DNA of 18,193 bases, from the NCBI GenBank assembly GCA_022785155.1, contig JALFRH010000206.1, positions 1 to 18,193 of the forward strand, given 5' to 3'. A program made the position numbers and the translations under genes. Below are positions 6,906-14,890 of the stretch, in pieces. The notes beneath the pieces were generated by a model that was given only the letters and a program-made list of their open reading frames with translations, was not told the DNA's origin and did not search any database. Numbering within the stretch: position 1 is the first letter of the stretch; each line of letters begins with the position of its first letter. The stretch is from Spirochaetales bacterium (GTDB lineage Bacteria > Spirochaetota > Spirochaetia > Sphaerochaetales > Sphaerochaetaceae).

Positions 6906-7835
6906 ATGGTTGACCTAGTTCTTGATCTTGATACAGGTATCGATGATGCCATAGCCCTTTCCATAGCTGCAAAAGATAAAGGCATAAACCTTCTTGGAGT
7001 GACTTGCACATACGGAAACGTAACAGTGGAGGAAAGCGCGTACAACACCTTGTCTCTTCTTAGTCTTCTCCATAGAGAAGATGTACCTGTATATATAGGA
7101 AGAAACCGATCTCTTCTTTCCTCTTCTCCCTATACTCCCCGTGAGGCAGGAAGAAAAATCCATGGAAAATATGGTAGCGGAGATATTAAACTCAAGGAGA
7201 GCCCACGAAAACCCGAGCCCATTTCTGCAAAAGCTTTCCTCACTTCCCTTATGAAAGAGAGGGAAGACATAACAATCGTCACAACAGGGCCCATGACAAA
7301 TCTTGCTTCCATCCTTATTGATGAACCTTCCCTCTCCAAGTGGAAAGGAAAGATTGTGTTTATGGGAGGGGCACTGACTGTCAGAGGAAACGTCAACCAC
7401 TTTGCAGAAGCAAATATCTATAAAGACCCTGAGTCTGCAAAGACAGTCCTTGAAAGCGGCTTGGATATTACAATGATAGGCTTGGATGTAACAGAAAGGA
7501 CAAGGCTCTATAGAAAAGATGCAGAAAAGTGGAAGGAAAAAGGAAGCGAGCTTGGTCTAACATTGGGCTCACTACTTGATTATTACCTTGATAACACTCT
7601 TGGCATGGATGAAACCTATGTCCATGATCCTTCTGCTGTAATTACAGTTCTCCATCCTGAATATTTCACCTTTCTACCCTTCCCTCTTACTGTAGAGACA
7701 GAGGGCATCGATAGAGGTAGGGTCATTATAGATGACAAGCGTCTGCTTTCCAGGAAAGGAGAGATCAAAGTAGCCCTAGACGTGAACCGCCGTTTATTGG
7801 AGGGCTTCTTGGCTGATATAGAGAAATACCTATAA
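6906..7835 (+). CDS. Inosine-uridine preferring nucleoside hydrolase
   Basis: The 309-residue protein hydrolyses the N-glycosidic bond of ribonucleosides to give base and ribose, a salvage step in the cytoplasm. The N-terminal calcium site is visible as D7-L-D9-T-G-I-D13-D14. Other family elements are TTGPMTNLA (126-134), MGGA (153-156), the ribose-binding NHFAEANIYKDPE (164-176) and the catalytic His/calcium Asp pair H240-D241 in TYVHDPSAV. Length matches RihA/B/C enzymes, but base preference cannot be called. There is no clear Shine-Dalgarno before the ATG. A TACAAT box at 6889-6894 would start transcription only a few bases before the ATG, so the message may have almost no leader. It is divergent from asnA and not in an operon. 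Confidence 0.92.
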   Translation: MVDLVLDLDTGIDDAIALSIAAKDKGINLLGVTCTYGNVTVEESAYNTLSLLSLLHREDVPVYIGRNRSLLSSSPYTPREAGRKIHGKYGSGDIKLKESPRKPEPISAKAFLTSLMKEREDITIVTTGPMTNLASILIDEPSLSKWKGKIVFMGGALTVRGNVNHFAEANIYKDPESAKTVLESGLDITMIGLDVTERTRLYRKDAEKWKEKGSELGLTLGSLLDYYLDNTLGMDETYVHDPSAVITVLHPEYFTFLPFPLTVETEGIDRGRVIIDDKRLLSRKGEIKVALDVNRRLLEGFLADIEKYL

Positions 7836-7847
7836 AGAACTATTTCC

Positions 7848-7879
7848 AAGTATAGGCTACAATCCCTTACTATTTTTTT
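7848..7879 (+). terminator. Weak terminator after the nucleoside hydrolase
   Basis: A short imperfect hairpin (AGTA and GG arms with CC and TACT) is followed by seven T at 7873-7879. The stem is weak, so termination here is only likely. Confidence 0.45.
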
Positions 7880-7913
7880 GATTCATAAACTTGTTAGTCC
7901 ACTTTGTCTTTCT

Positions 7914-7935
7914 CTACAGTATGGCACTTCTGTAG
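7914..7935. repeat. Short perfect inverted repeat, CTACAG/CTGTAG
   Basis: CTACAG (7914-7919) and CTGTAG (7930-7935) flank a 10-nt spacer in the gap between the nucleoside hydrolase and the antiporter terminator. There is no T-run after it. Role unknown; it could be chance. Confidence 0.35.
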
Positions 7936-7976
7936 CTTATCTGACTTCCAAATAAAGGGATAAGGATATGAAGAAA

Positions 7977-8005
7977 AAACCATAGAGTTATACGCCCTAT
8001 GGTTT
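7977..8005 (-). terminator. Terminator of the NhaC-type antiporter gene
   Basis: Arms AAACCATAG (7977-7985) and CTATGGTTT (7997-8005) form a 9-bp stem. Read on the minus strand it runs straight into six T and then CTT. It is 24 nt after the antiporter stop codon. Confidence 0.85.
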
Positions 8006-8029
8006 ATGGAATCATTTTTGATGTCTTTC

Positions 8030-9643
8030 TTATTTCCAGATCTTTGGAATAACAATCATTGCAGCTGCAAATAATGCCAGCGCTGTTATCCAAGCGGCTA
8101 CAACTGAAAGGAACAAGCCTCCCACCAAGAAGCCGAAGAAAGAACATACAGCTATTGTAAAGACATAAGGAAGCTGTGTGGCCACATGCTCGAGATGTGG
8201 ACATCCAGCTCCTGTGGAGGAGAGGATTGTGGTATCTGAAATAGGAGAAGCATGGTCTCCGAATACAGCACCGCCAAGAACAGCACTAATGGAGATTAGT
8301 GTTGCATTGAGGCAAGCTGAAGGATCCAGGCCCTTACTTGATGCCAAGCCTACAGCAATAGGCATGACGATAGGAATCATAATGGCAAAGGTTCCCCAGC
8401 TTGTGCCGGTTGCAAAGGCAATAAGGGCGGAGAGGACAAATACAATTGCAGGAACAAGAGCCAATGGGAAGCCTCCTCCCACAACTACTTCGGATAGATA
8501 TGAAGCCAATCCTAGTCCTCCATCCTCCGGGCTTGACTTGATGATGGTTCCAATGGACCATGCCATAACAAGAATCACAAGAGCTGGAACCATTGACTTT
8601 ATACCATTCATCAAAGCATCTGATGCCTCTCTTATGTTCATAAGTCTTCTGCAGAGGTAATAGATGTACGTAAAGATTACTGTAATGATGACTGCATACC
8701 AAAGAGCCATGGAGGCATCTGTGTTGTTGAAGGCATCGCCCAGTGTCATGCTTCCGGCAGCCTGTGCAATGGAAGTGATGGATTCGCCATCAACAGCAAG
8801 CATCCATGTAACAAATGGGAACATAAAAAGAGCTGAAGCGATAAGAACGATGATAGGTAGAAGCATATCGATCATCTTGGCTCTGCCATTATCTGTCTTC
8901 TCCTCACCTTTCATCTCACCTGGGGCCTCGCCATATTTTGCATTGAACAAAATGCCTTCATCAGCCAACTGCTGGCTCTTCTTCATAGGACCATAATCAC
9001 GACCAGTAAGAATTATGGTAACTACCATTATCAGAGTAAGGATTGCGTAGATATTATATGGAACAGCCTTCAAAAAGAATGAGAACTCTGTAATACCGAA
9101 GGACTCAAAGCCCTCGCTTCCCTTCAAGATACTTATGACCGTAATGACCCAGGATGAGATTGGAACCAAGATACATACAGGAGCTGCCGTAGAATCCAAA
9201 ACCCAAGCAAGCTTTGCTCTTGATATCTTGTTTTTATCAGCAATAGGTCTCATAACAGTTCCTACTGCAAGGGAATTGAAATAGTCGTCAATAAAAATGA
9301 TGATACCACATACCCAAGCAAGAAGAAGGCTTGACTTAGGATCGTTTATCTTCTTTTTAGCCCATCTACCGAAAGCTTCTGCACTTCCTGTCTTACTGAG
9401 GATCCCGACCAGTCCTCCCAAAAGAGCACAGAAGAGGAATATTCTGATATTCCATCCATCTGTAAGAACATCTGCCAGCAGATCCGTAAATCTAAGAAGA
9501 GCTACAACAGGATTACCTCCTGCAACTATCAGTGCTCCTGAAATGATCCCGATGAATAGGGATATGACTACATCTTTTGTGATAAAAGCCAGAGTAATTG
9601 TTAAAACTGGTGGTACAAGCCCCCAGATACCAAAGTTTTCCAT
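8030..9643 (-). CDS. NhaC-type Na+/H+ antiporter family protein
   Basis: This 537-residue polytopic inner-membrane protein has more than ten hydrophobic segments. Its sequence matches the NhaC (Ion Transporter superfamily) pattern. Key stretches are FIDDYFNSLAVGTVMRP in the N-terminal half, the matching FATGTSWGTFAIMIPI, and GDHASPISDTTILSSTGAGC near the C-terminus, which is the family hallmark. A charged cytoplasmic loop (about 218-257, rich in Lys/Glu) separates the two halves. Relatives exchange Na+ for H+, or exchange metabolites such as malate/lactate or arginine/ornithine, so the cation role is probable rather than certain. An AAGGAG site lies 6 nt before the ATG. The gene stands alone with its own terminator; the 9644-9938 upstream region is AT-rich. 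Confidence 0.9.
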   Translation of the reverse strand: MENFGIWGLVPPVLTITLAFITKDVVISLFIGIISGALIVAGGNPVVALLRFTDLLADVLTDGWNIRIFLFCALLGGLVGILSKTGSAEAFGRWAKKKINDPKSSLLLAWVCGIIIFIDDYFNSLAVGTVMRPIADKNKISRAKLAWVLDSTAAPVCILVPISSWVITVISILKGSEGFESFGITEFSFFLKAVPYNIYAILTLIMVVTIILTGRDYGPMKKSQQLADEGILFNAKYGEAPGEMKGEEKTDNGRAKMIDMLLPIIVLIASALFMFPFVTWMLAVDGESITSIAQAAGSMTLGDAFNNTDASMALWYAVIITVIFTYIYYLCRRLMNIREASDALMNGIKSMVPALVILVMAWSIGTIIKSSPEDGGLGLASYLSEVVVGGGFPLALVPAIVFVLSALIAFATGTSWGTFAIMIPIVMPIAVGLASSKGLDPSACLNATLISISAVLGGAVFGDHASPISDTTILSSTGAGCPHLEHVATQLPYVFTIAVCSFFGFLVGGLFLSVVAAWITALALFAAAMIVIPKIWK

Positions 9644-9938
9644 AACTTCTCCTTTTGCAAAAAGCTTTGAAACTTTATATGAAAAAAATTATTAGTTCTA
9701 CTTTTGGCCCATGAAAGTGTAAATTTTTGATTACTTTTGTTATCTTAGTAACAAATCCCTATATTTTTCACTTGTTTATTAGACTTTTATTTATGGCATA
9801 TTTCACTATTCATTCGAATATATACCAAATAATAGATTATTTAGATAATTTTTAGTAACAATTTAAATTTAATTTCATGTAAATATAAGAATTAGATACG
9901 TAAATAATATCGATTTGTTATCATTGTGTTATAGATGA
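9644..9938. other. AT-rich divergent intergenic region
   Basis: This gap separates the minus-strand antiporter from the plus-strand lipoprotein. It is markedly AT-rich, especially 9720-9930, with no ORF or strong hairpin. On the minus strand TTTACA near 9720 is a possible -35, but its -10 partner is poor. I cannot place a convincing promoter for the lipoprotein. Confidence 0.5.
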
Positions 9939-9944
9939 TTGAAT

Positions 9945-10622
9945 ATGCTTTCTCCGATGAAAAACTTGGGGATGTCTATTTTTAAAGAATTCAGAAGAGC
10001 GACAGCTATTATACTGACGCTTTTTGTCCTCATTTTGATCTCCTCTTGTTCTCCGGAGACAATAGAGCTATGTAGAGTCGGGATATCCACCGAATATCAA
10101 ACTAGAGATCTTACTGCTAAAATTATCACAGATTCACTAAATGACTATAATATATACTATAGATCTATTTACAAAGGTACAGGTAATTCATATGGCGACA
10201 TGTCTAATGAAAATGGATATCGCCTTCTTGATAGCAATGGAATCCTTGTCAGCCAAGGGCTGTGGGAGATTGAAGTGATTTTCAAAGCAGAGAATGTTGG
10301 TTCTATTTATTCTCCAACAGATATCTCTTCTGAAATAACTGGAACAACAGGTATCACATACATCAATTTAAATACTTCAAATATCGCTGTATCTATCCAA
10401 ACTACAAGTAGTGAAGAAAAAGGGAGCATTAATATCAAATACTCATTAACCGAGCTTCCTGCCACTGCCTTATCTGAGAATCCTATATCACTGGATATCT
10501 ACAGTTATAACGGTTCGTTGAATAAGGTATATTCTTCTGTTGCTTTAACAAATAATGGCTATATTTTTCTGGAACCTTGGATAATGTCGATCCAGGTATA
10601 TATTTTGCAGTATTTACGGTAA
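9945..10622 (+). CDS. Surface lipoprotein, N-terminal part (frameshifted)
   Basis: The product starts with a basic segment (FKEFRR) and a hydrophobic core, ending in the lipobox LISSC at about residue 31-35. It should therefore be exported and lipidated at that Cys. The rest is Ser/Thr/Asn-rich and beta-strand-like (GLWEIEVIFKAENVG and similar), resembling extracytoplasmic immunoglobulin-like modules. No named family is recognised. The reading frame runs out of register near 10564-10568: after YIF it continues as a short non-homologous-looking tail to 10622, while the sensible continuation (SGTLDNVDPGIYFAVFTVTG) lies in the next frame. Start choice is uncertain (TTG 9939, ATG 9945, 9957 or 9972); none has a clear ribosome site. 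Base composition is more AT-rich than the neighbours. Confidence 0.7.
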   Translation: MLSPMKNLGMSIFKEFRRATAIILTLFVLILISSCSPETIELCRVGISTEYQTRDLTAKIITDSLNDYNIYYRSIYKGTGNSYGDMSNENGYRLLDSNGILVSQGLWEIEVIFKAENVGSIYSPTDISSEITGTTGITYINLNTSNIAVSIQTTSSEEKGSINIKYSLTELPATALSENPISLDIYSYNGSLNKVYSSVALTNNGYIFLEPWIMSIQVYILQYLR

Positions 10623-11791
10623 CAGGCACAATATCCCGCGTAACTGGTGTAATATCTGTTGATACTGTCGGCTTTGTGGTCAGACCTGCATTGACTACTC
10701 TGATAGAGGGTGTATGTAACCATTACTATGTCCCTTCTTCCAACAGCAATGTTGTTATCGTAAAACCAGGTAGTACAGGAACGGATAGTTCCAACAAATC
10801 AACAGACATTAGAGATTTTTTAAATTCTCAGTTTACTGATAACACAATCTACCAGATAGATAATTCAAACAATTCTTCTACTTATTATTTGTATCCCTCC
10901 AATGATACTTTTGTAAAAACTCTTGAAAACAACACAGATATTACAATCGATACAAATGGTGTGAATGTAGTAAATACCAACTTTGGAAACAATTCAGAAA
11001 AGGAAGGAAGAACATATTTTGTTTTGAACGATTCTACATCCTTATCACTTATCAACTCCAAGGCTGGAACCCAGACCATGTATGGGTGTTCAGATTCAAA
11101 AATAAAATCACAATTCCAGACAAACTTTAGACTTAATGGAGGAACTTTAAAGATTGGCACAAATGAAACACAGGGGCAACTTAACATAAAAGGATGCTCA
11201 GCTTCTGCGAAAATACAAAATGGACAGATAAGACATCCAGCTATAGAGTTTTCACCATTAGGAGGAGCAGTAAGCTTAATAGGTGGCAATTCAACATACA
11301 GCAATGGAGAAAAACTAATTCAGATTGAAGATTCTGTAATTGGTATTGGAACAGACCCTTCAACGACTAGTGACAGCTCTTCTGAAAAAATGAATATCTC
11401 AATCAATGTCGATAATGCGTATATTAATGCACAAGGTGATAATTCGTTGGATGCATATGGAATCTACATTAATGGATATAAAAAAACAGGAAGTATTATC
11501 ATCAAAATTGATAATAAAGCAAAAATAAGTTCTTCCAAGACATCCGAAAATGGTTGTGGTATTTATATCAAAAACTTCAATGGTTCTATTACAATTATTA
11601 TTTCTGGTAATTCAGAAGTCTCATCAACAGGAAATTATGGAATACATATTGATGGTTGCAAGGTTGGGTCAATAAATATTTCCAAGAGCACAAATAGTAC
11701 TGTTTCTGGAGCATTGAGTAGTGTATATATTAACGGTGAATCCAAAACTTTTAACACCGATGGAACTATTAGTATTCCTGCAAAAAACTAG
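10577..11791 (+). CDS. Beta-helix-like surface protein, C-terminal part of the frameshifted lipoprotein
   Basis: The frame can be read from TTG at 10577, but that codon is almost certainly internal: there is no ribosome site or signal peptide, and its frame joins the preceding gene if one T is added to the run at 10564-10568. The first 50 residues complete the beta-sandwich-like module (NVDPGIYFAVFTVTG). Next is a Ser/Asn-rich stretch, then a region of short strands and turns typical of right-handed beta-helix proteins. Its end has about four degenerate repeats beginning GIYI, GIYI, GIHI and SVYI. Together the two parts would make a lipid-anchored surface protein of roughly 615 residues, perhaps an adhesin. 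Composition is rich in Asn, Ser, Thr and Ile and low in GC. No enzyme motif is seen. Confidence 0.68.
   Translation: MDNVDPGIYFAVFTVTGTISRVTGVISVDTVGFVVRPALTTLIEGVCNHYYVPSSNSNVVIVKPGSTGTDSSNKSTDIRDFLNSQFTDNTIYQIDNSNNSSTYYLYPSNDTFVKTLENNTDITIDTNGVNVVNTNFGNNSEKEGRTYFVLNDSTSLSLINSKAGTQTMYGCSDSKIKSQFQTNFRLNGGTLKIGTNETQGQLNIKGCSASAKIQNGQIRHPAIEFSPLGGAVSLIGGNSTYSNGEKLIQIEDSVIGIGTDPSTTSDSSSEKMNISINVDNAYINAQGDNSLDAYGIYINGYKKTGSIIIKIDNKAKISSSKTSENGCGIYIKNFNGSITIIISGNSEVSSTGNYGIHIDGCKVGSINISKSTNSTVSGALSSVYINGESKTFNTDGTISIPAKN
11459..11737 (+). repeat. Degenerate protein repeats of the beta-helix
   Basis: Units starting at 11459 (GIYINGYKKTGS), 11558 (GIYIKNFNGS), 11639 (GIHIDGCKVGS) and 11723 (VYINGESK) are spaced 33, 27 and 28 codons apart. 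Each has a G-I-x-I strand, a turn and an S-I-x-I strand. The repetition is at protein level; the DNA copies have diverged. Confidence 0.6.
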
Positions 11792-11806
11792 TGTATTAAA
11801 GATTTA

Positions 11807-11827
11807 GGGGTGCCATATCAGCACCCC
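11807..11827. terminator. Hairpin between convergent lipoprotein and DJ-1 genes
   Basis: GGGGTGC (11807-11813) and GCACCCC (11821-11827) form a perfect 7-bp GC-rich stem with a 7-nt loop. The tails are only moderately T-rich on either strand (GTTTC on plus, TAAATCTTT on minus). Confidence 0.6.
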
Positions 11828-11851
11828 GTTTCAAACCACATTATCTATATT

Positions 11852-12403
11852 TCAATCTTTATAGTATATGGAAGCCCTAACCTTCTCAGCCTTATCATCT
11901 CCAAGAAGAAGAGAAATCAGCTTGAGGCCAAGATCAAAGGCCCAACCTGCACTTTTACCTGTAACAACGTTTCCGTCCACCACTACACCATCAGAAACAA
12001 AATCTATTCCAGGAGCAAACTCTTCACATCCAGGATAACAAGTAGCCTTTCCACTCTTGATTATCCCCAATGGGCCGAATACTACTGCAGGAGAAGCACA
12101 GATGGCAGAAACAACTCTTCCTTTATTGTAGGCGCTTAGGATGAGCGAGTTGACCAAACTGGAAGAAGCCAGGTTTGTTGCTCCAGGCATCCCCCCAGGA
12201 CAGAATACTAGATTCCAATCATCTTCCTTCACTTCAGAAAGAAGCACATCAGCCTTGATCTCAACATTATGGCTCGACACTACCCTTTCTCCTGTTACAC
12301 CTGCTGTTACAACCTTTATTCCTGCTCTCCTCAATACGTCCACAACGCACAAGGCTTCACACATCTCACATCCATCAGCGAGAAAAACAAGAGCTTTTTT
12401 CAT
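11852..12403 (-). CDS. DJ-1/PfpI family protein (YajL-like)
   Basis: The 183-residue cytoplasmic protein has the DJ-1 nucleophile elbow ICASPAVVFGPLG with C102, the catalytic or redox-sensing Cys. The supporting Glu is E16 in GCEMCEALCVVDVLRRAG, and CPGGMPGA lies at 68-75. This matches bacterial YajL/human DJ-1, which are linked to stress protection and proposed glyoxalase or deglycase activity. It has extra cysteines near the N-terminus (C12, C15, C19). I chose the ATG at 12403 because homologues start MKKALVFLADG. The start overlaps the upstream stop codon by one base (TAATG), and the ribosome site AGGAG lies in the upstream gene. Longer in-frame starts would reach into the DAHP synthase gene. 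It is the last gene of the antiporter-DAHP synthase operon. Confidence 0.92.
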   Translation of the reverse strand: MKKALVFLADGCEMCEALCVVDVLRRAGIKVVTAGVTGERVVSSHNVEIKADVLLSEVKEDDWNLVFCPGGMPGATNLASSSLVNSLILSAYNKGRVVSAICASPAVVFGPLGIIKSGKATCYPGCEEFAPGIDFVSDGVVVDGNVVTGKSAGWAFDLGLKLISLLLGDDKAEKVRASIYYKD

Positions 12404-13485
12404 TAAAGAATCTCCTCTCCACCGTTTTCCTTGGCTTTTCTCAGAATATCTGCAGCGTGCTTCATAATCCTTTCTGTCTCTTCCCATCCGATACAAGCAT
12501 CTGTAACAGATACACCATACTTCAGCTCATTGAGGTTGCAAGGAATGGACTGGTTACCCTCAAAGAGGTTTGATTCAAGCATAAAACCTCTGATGGATTT
12601 GTTTCCCCAGATCTTCTGGTCTATTACACTTCTTAGAACTCTCTTCTGCCTTGTGTAATCCTTATTGCTGTTGGCATGGGAACAATCGATGACGATGGCA
12701 GGATCCAAGCCGGCCTTCTTCATGGCACTCTCTGCGCTTTCTACATCGTTTTCATAGTAGTTGGCGCCATTTACTCCGCCACGAAGAATAATGTGAGCAA
12801 AGTTATTACCTGTTGTATGGAACTGGGCGATGACACCGTTTCTTCTAATACCGATGAAGGCTGCAGGCTCTCTTGCACTCTTTACCGCGTTGATGGCTGC
12901 TGTAAAATCGCCGCTGGTGGAGTTCTTGAAGCCTATGGCCACACTGAGACCACTGGCAAGAGATCTATGGGTCTGGCTCTCTGTAGTACGAGCTCCGATA
13001 CTGGACCAGCTCATAAGCTCGTCCGTGTACTGGGGTACAATAGGATCAAGACACTCACAACCTACAGGAAGACCGATATGTGTAATATCCAAAAGAAGCT
13101 TTCTGCAGACTTCCAAACCTTTGTCGATATCATAGGATTTATCCATATCAGGATCTGTAATAAGCCCCTTCCAGCCAAGAGCAGTCCTTGGCTTTTCGAA
13201 GTATGTCCTCATTACAACGAAAAACTGATCTGAAATCTCATCAGCCAGCTTCTTAAGCTTCTCTGCATACTCGATGGCTGCCTTAGGGTCATGGATGGAA
13301 CATGGTCCTACAATAGCCAGAAGCCTATTGTCCTTACCGGAGATAATATTATTAACATTCTCTCTGAACTGAGAAATTCTATCTCTATCGTCATTGGAAA
13401 GAGGCAACTGACAAGACAATTGGTCTGGAGATCTTAATGGAGATATCTCGCTTATTCTTACGTCTCTAGCGCTACCATTAGCCAT
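12403..13485 (-). CDS. 3-deoxy-7-phosphoheptulonate (DAHP) synthase, class I
   Basis: The enzyme condenses phosphoenolpyruvate and erythrose 4-phosphate, the first step of the shikimate pathway to aromatic amino acids. At 360 residues it matches the AroF/AroG/AroH (type I-alpha) enzymes of enteric bacteria. Metal ligands are visible as C62 (VGPCSIHDP), H270 (CSHANSNKD), E304 (MLESNLFEG) and D329 (SVTDACIGWE). Substrate motifs are RTYFEKPRT, GWKGL and GARTTESQTHR. Enzymes of this class are usually feedback inhibited, but which amino acid acts here cannot be called. The ATG has AGGAG about 10 nt upstream. It lies 20 bp after the antiporter gene and overlaps the DJ-1 gene by one base, so the three are probably co-transcribed. 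No other shikimate gene is present in the window. Confidence 0.95.
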   Translation of the reverse strand: MANGSARDVRISEISPLRSPDQLSCQLPLSNDDRDRISQFRENVNNIISGKDNRLLAIVGPCSIHDPKAAIEYAEKLKKLADEISDQFFVVMRTYFEKPRTALGWKGLITDPDMDKSYDIDKGLEVCRKLLLDITHIGLPVGCECLDPIVPQYTDELMSWSSIGARTTESQTHRSLASGLSVAIGFKNSTSGDFTAAINAVKSAREPAAFIGIRRNGVIAQFHTTGNNFAHIILRGGVNGANYYENDVESAESAMKKAGLDPAIVIDCSHANSNKDYTRQKRVLRSVIDQKIWGNKSIRGFMLESNLFEGNQSIPCNLNELKYGVSVTDACIGWEETERIMKHAADILRKAKENGGEEIL

Positions 13486-13505
13486 TTATAATCCACTCCT
13501 CTTGA

Positions 13506-14801
13506 TTACTTGATATTCAAAGCAGGCGAATTGTCCGGAGCATTGACCTCTCTGCTGTCCTTTCTTCCTTCCGGTTTGATTTCTCCAGCCTTGTAGAGTG
13601 ACCACTTTGTAAGTGTAGGACCAACCAGCTCATATACCAGGACACTGAAGAGCACTACGCTTCTCACCATGGCTCCATCAGAAAGATTGGCGGCAGTAAG
13701 AGCCATTCCAAGTGCGACACCAGCCTGAGGAAGAAGAGTTATACCCAAGTATTTTTGAATAACAGGGGTAGTATTTTCCATCTTACAGGAGACAAATGCA
13801 CCTCCGACTTTACCTATTGAACGGAATATAATATACACTACGCCAATTAAAATTACCATTGGATTTGCAAGAACAGTCAAATTCAATTCTGCTCCACTGA
13901 GAATGAAGAACAGCATATTCAATGGTGCAGTCCACCTTTCAACCCTTGCCATAAGCTCTTCACTGGTTTCACAAATATTGCAGAAAACAGTACCTGTAAC
14001 CATGCATACAAGAAGGAGGGAGAAACCTACATGTACTCCTCCAAGGTTGAACTTCTTCTGTGAGAAACCTACTGTCAACAAAACAAAGGCCACTGCAAGA
14101 GCAAGACGCTTACTTCTTGAATGGAAGTATTTTTCAAGCCAGTTAAGGGCTACACCAGCCAAGGCTCCGATAATGGCAGAAGCTCCTATTTCCAAAATAG
14201 GTTCTATAAGAACAGAGACAACGCTTATGGTTCCTGTTTCAAGGGCAGATGCAATACCGAATGAAACAGAGAATAGGATAAGGCCTACCGCATCATCAAT
14301 GGCCACAACCATCAACAACAGCTTTGTCAAAGGTCCTTCAGCCTTATACTGCCTTACAACCATAAGTGTTGCTGCAGGAGCTGTTGCAGCTGCAATGGCA
14401 CCGAGGGTAATGGCAGATGAAAGGGAAATGATATGAGGGAAAGCATAGTGCAATGCAACAAGAGCCACATCCACAATTGCCGTTGTAATCACTGCCTGGA
14501 GAATACCAACGGTAATGGCTGCCCTACCCATTGTCTTGAGGTCCTTGAGTCTGAATTCGTTACCGATGGCAAAAGCGATGAAGCCTAGAGCTGTCTGGCT
14601 TATGATATCCATGGTACCTACTTGGGCAAGAGTATTAAAACCAAGACCGGCGACATTTATTCTTCCAAGACAGAAAGGACCGATCAAAAGACCAGCAATA
14701 AGATAGGCTGTAACAGCCGGCAGGTTCACCAACTTGGCGGCACGGCTCATCAATAGACCTGCTATGAGAGCAAAGGCCAAAGAAACAAGAATTGTATCCA
14801 C
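13506..14801 (-). CDS. CPA2-type cation:proton antiporter, copy 1
   Basis: The 431-residue polytopic membrane protein has the Na+/H+ exchanger fold of the CPA2 (Kef/GerN) group. Hallmarks are ATAPAAT (about 138-144), VVAIDDAVGLILF with the paired Asp, and the N-terminal LVNLPAVTAYLIAGLLIGP. It ends without a TrkA/RCK nucleotide-binding domain, unlike KefB/KefC. The start is GTG at 14801: an in-frame TAA sits immediately before it, and GAGGG is 7 nt upstream. It heads the operon with DAHP synthase and DJ-1, and has its own TATAAT box upstream. It is highly similar along its whole length, with almost no gaps, to copy 2 at 14938-16233; the least similar parts are the short loops and the C-terminal tail. 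The ion (Na+ or K+) is not determinable. Confidence 0.9.
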   Translation of the reverse strand: MDTILVSLAFALIAGLLMSRAAKLVNLPAVTAYLIAGLLIGPFCLGRINVAGLGFNTLAQVGTMDIISQTALGFIAFAIGNEFRLKDLKTMGRAAITVGILQAVITTAIVDVALVALHYAFPHIISLSSAITLGAIAAATAPAATLMVVRQYKAEGPLTKLLLMVVAIDDAVGLILFSVSFGIASALETGTISVVSVLIEPILEIGASAIIGALAGVALNWLEKYFHSRSKRLALAVAFVLLTVGFSQKKFNLGGVHVGFSLLLVCMVTGTVFCNICETSEELMARVERWTAPLNMLFFILSGAELNLTVLANPMVILIGVVYIIFRSIGKVGGAFVSCKMENTTPVIQKYLGITLLPQAGVALGMALTAANLSDGAMVRSVVLFSVLVYELVGPTLTKWSLYKAGEIKPEGRKDSREVNAPDNSPALNIK

Positions 14802-14835
14802 TTAAAATCCCTCGTGTATATTTTTTACATTAATA

Positions 14836-14864
14836 ATTATAGTGTCGGACTCTGTTTTATCCGA
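14836..14864 (-). promoter_or_regulatory. Promoter and possible operator of antiporter copy 1
   Basis: A perfect TATAAT on the minus strand (14836-14841) precedes the GTG start. The -35 is weak. An inverted repeat TCGGA (14845-14849) / TCCGA (14860-14864) spans the spacer and the -35 position, where a regulator could bind. This makes independent transcription of copy 1 likely. Confidence 0.5.
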
Positions 14865-14890
14865 TTTAACCCCAAATGCACAAGAGATTT

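Noticed and set aside
6915..7400. 161-codon minus-strand frame inside the nucleoside hydrolase
   Set aside because: It is antisense to a gene with complete active-site motifs and is low-complexity Cys/Ser-rich as expected from a shadow frame.
10577..10579. TTG at 10577 as the true start of an independent gene
   Set aside because: No ribosome site or signal sequence, and the frame reads sensibly upstream (SGTLDNVDPG), so it is the continuation of the preceding gene after a frameshift.
12404..12496. 31-residue N-terminal extension of the DJ-1 protein
   Set aside because: It overlaps the DAHP synthase coding region; the ATG at 12403 has a ribosome site and the expected first beta strand.
12676..13233. 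185-codon plus-strand frame opposite DAHP synthase
   Set aside because: The minus-strand frame carries every catalytic motif of DAHP synthase; this one has no domain and no ribosome site.
13903..14436. 177-codon open frame opposite antiporter copy 1
   Set aside because: Antisense shadow of a strongly supported gene, with no start signals.
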